From Gordionus sp. m RMFG-2023 (taxonomy: Eukaryota > Nematomorpha > Gordioida > Chordodea > Parachordodidae): a DNA stretch of 64,000 bases. Made by a program: the position numbers and the translations under genes. The stretch spans positions 25,335,366 through 25,399,365 of the forward strand of contig NC_088777.1 in NCBI RefSeq assembly GCF_954871325.1, in the 5' to 3' direction. Shown here one piece after another: positions 62,310 through 64,000 of this stretch (position 1 is its first letter; every line of letters starts with the position of its first letter). Under the pieces are notes generated by a model, which ran no database searches, was not told the origin of the DNA, and saw nothing but the letters and a program-made list of their open reading frames with translations.

Positions 62310-64000
62310 TAAAGTGATATTTGGTTTTGAAAAATAAAATCGAGAAAAATTGTAGAGGAAAATATATTAAATATTTAATGACAAAAATTATTTTTTTAAT
62401 TTTAACTATTTTTATTCTTATATTTGCCTTAACTTTTCTCAATTTTTTTCATCACTTCTCTATTTTAATGTTATTTTTAACAATTTTCCCTTTTCATTCT
62501 ACATAAAATTTTTTGACTTTTTATGATTTTTTTCTCCTTAAATTTTTATTTTTTCAATTTTACCTAATTTTAGTTTCTCCTTGGCTATCAAATTTTTTGT
62601 TAATATTTTTTGGCTCTAATAATTGATGCGTTAAAAAAGGAGTGTCATAAATATAGTATCATGTTTTAAAGTAAGCTAAACTTTAAAATAATATTCTCTC
62701 CTATCGAATATAGAATAAAATATAGTTTATCAAAGGAAACTCACGTGCACGCAGGAAAGTAAATCAGGCACAGGAAGAATATATATTAAATTGTATAAAT
62801 TTGGAGAAATAACAAAAAATACAGTATCAATGTTACAATCTGGATTTATGTATAGTTTATAAAGGGTATCACTATTCAGTTTACCGAATCAAAAATTGAG
62901 TTTCGCAAAGATACTCAAATTGGGTTGTGGATGTAGCTTATATGAAAGAAAAATTATGAAAGCGGTTATGAATGAGACGGTTAATAGATATTCATAAATA
63001 AATAAAAAAGGCTAATAAAAATGTCTAAGAGATAAAAGCAATAAATATACAATCATTGTTGTTATCACGATTGCGAGAATATTCAGCGAGGTTCCTGATG
63101 GCCCCTGCAACGCTATACACGTTAGCCAGTTTGTAAATGTAAAACTAAATCATTTTGGAAAAAGTGATAAGTTGAATATGATTGTGATGGGTAATGTTCC
63201 ATTTAATTATATTCAGCAATTAGCGAATTGATAGAAAGGAAAGCGCATACAATAAAATATTTACCAGTTTACAGCCCTTATCTTAATCTAAATTATGTTT
63301 TATTAATGGAAAGAATTTGCCAGAATAAGAATCCTCTCTTTTTATAGAGCTTAAAGAGAGAGGAATATATGAGGAGAATTCAAAATATTATTTTAGAAAT
63401 AAAAAAATCTATATTCAAAAATGTAGAAGAAAGAAAATTATTTATTAATATATATTTTTGTTTCTTACTTATACATTGTAATTGTAATGAAATAATTTGA
63501 TATGAAAAAAATATTAATAAAAAAAATTTGATTGCCAAAGAGATATAAAAATTAAATTGAATTTAATAAATATAAATATAAGGAGAAAAATATCATAAAA
63601 AGTCAAAAATTTGTTATGAAGGATAAAAAAAAGAAAAGGAATTCTTTGCCAGTAAAATAGAGAAGTGAAGAAAATTACAGGGAATACAAAGAGATTATTT
63701 TTATTCGATCTCTCCTGACGATTAGTAAGAGGATTTTGAATAACTGTGCTGGTTTCGCTTTTTATTTTGTATTTTATATTATTTTATTATTTATGCTCAA
63801 TATTGTCTTTTTGTTATTATGATTTTTTTTTATCGTTTACTAACTATTTACTTCATTATTATAATTATTTTATAATAATTTTTATAATTGATAATAAATA
63901 TAATAACTTATAATATTATTTTTAAAAAGAATGATAAAAATGAGAAGAAAAATTGAGAAAAAATAAGAAAAATTAAAAATGACTTAAAGAGATGGCAAAA
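62310..64000. other. No confident gene; fold-back repeat
   Basis: AT-rich. The block 62480-62612 (TTTTTGACTTTTTATGATTT, TTTCTCCTT, TTGGCTATCAAATTTTTT) matches the reverse complement of 63520-63642, so the 0.9 kb between them is enclosed by inverted arms. The short frame at 62321-62506 is low-complexity. No family assigned. Confidence 0.5.

Larger units (their letters stand above)
57690..62310 (-). mobile_element. Old hAT relic (family 4), split by two later insertions
   Basis: Minus-strand transposase pieces in order: possible N-terminal frames at 62309-62172 and 61100-61020, TKSPFSLVDNESFKKMI (60736-60530), TYDNGPNVVNAI (about 60500), RCMAHILNLIV (about 60410), PVKTKWNSVYLMI (about 60260), YAASILDSRIKNTL (about 58190) and ILDWWGGNADRFPHLAKMAR (57951-57700). 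Order and motifs are those of a hAT transposase. A family 3 hAT lies at 58283-59957 and a MITE at 61109-62171, inserted after it. Outer ends not resolved; the N-terminal assignment beyond 60900 is weak. Confidence 0.7.

Overview
The window is very AT-rich (about three quarters A+T by eye) and comes from an intron-bearing eukaryote. Thrombospondin type 1 (TSP1) exons joined by phase-1 introns, together with hAT, pogo/Tigger, Merlin, PIF/Harbinger, Helitron, LINE and Ty3-type elements, point to an animal. Introns of only 37-52 bp in several places suggest a compact, AT-rich invertebrate, possibly a parasitic lineage; that is inference. I cannot name the species. Most of the 64 kb is transposon debris. 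I see no tRNA, rRNA or CRISPR array.

Layout. 1-21.6 kb: a minus-strand gene for a secreted TSP1 protein. Four 5' exons lie at 20.5-21.6 kb and two further TSP1 exons at 0.2-1.0 kb. The roughly 19.5 kb between them behaves as one giant intron holding two inverted LINE copies (1.6-5.0 and about 13.2-19.7 kb), two hAT transposons (5.1-7.9 and 14.0-16.6 kb, the latter inserted in a LINE with a perfect 8-bp target duplication), a LINE fragment, a Merlin-like remnant, MITEs and satellite blocks. 22.4-23.8 kb: a possible small two-exon cysteine-bearing gene, a small ORF and a four-copy 178-bp tandem repeat. 23.9-26.7 kb: satellite and a pogo/Tigger relic.

26.9-34.2 kb: a Ty3-type LTR fossil with nearly identical LTRs and a 5-bp target duplication, carrying a piece of Helitron inside its pol region. 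34.2-36.3 kb: a Harbinger scrap and a decayed MADF (Myb/SANT-like) gene with 42-43-bp introns. 36.5-41.4 kb: a second Ty3-type fossil split by a 2.7-kb hAT. 42-48 kb: no clear genes, but a large inverted repeat and one flanked element. 48.1-50.3 kb: two well-bounded MITEs. 50.5-53.1 kb: a minisatellite and a gag-like fossil. 53.3-57.2 kb: an element with TCGCGA arrays at both ends, then a hAT-like element with another nested in it. 57.7-62.3 kb: an old hAT interrupted by a younger hAT and by a MITE. 62.5-64 kb: a fold-back repeat.

The genes I would treat as the host's own are the TSP1 gene (good support), the MADF gene (probably decayed) and the small gene at 22.4-22.9 kb (tentative). Nothing in the window looks like a coordinated multi-gene system. 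Its interest lies in intron structure (tiny introns, a giant one, and one almost filled by an inverted-repeat element), in nesting order, and in a Helitron/Ty3 chimera.
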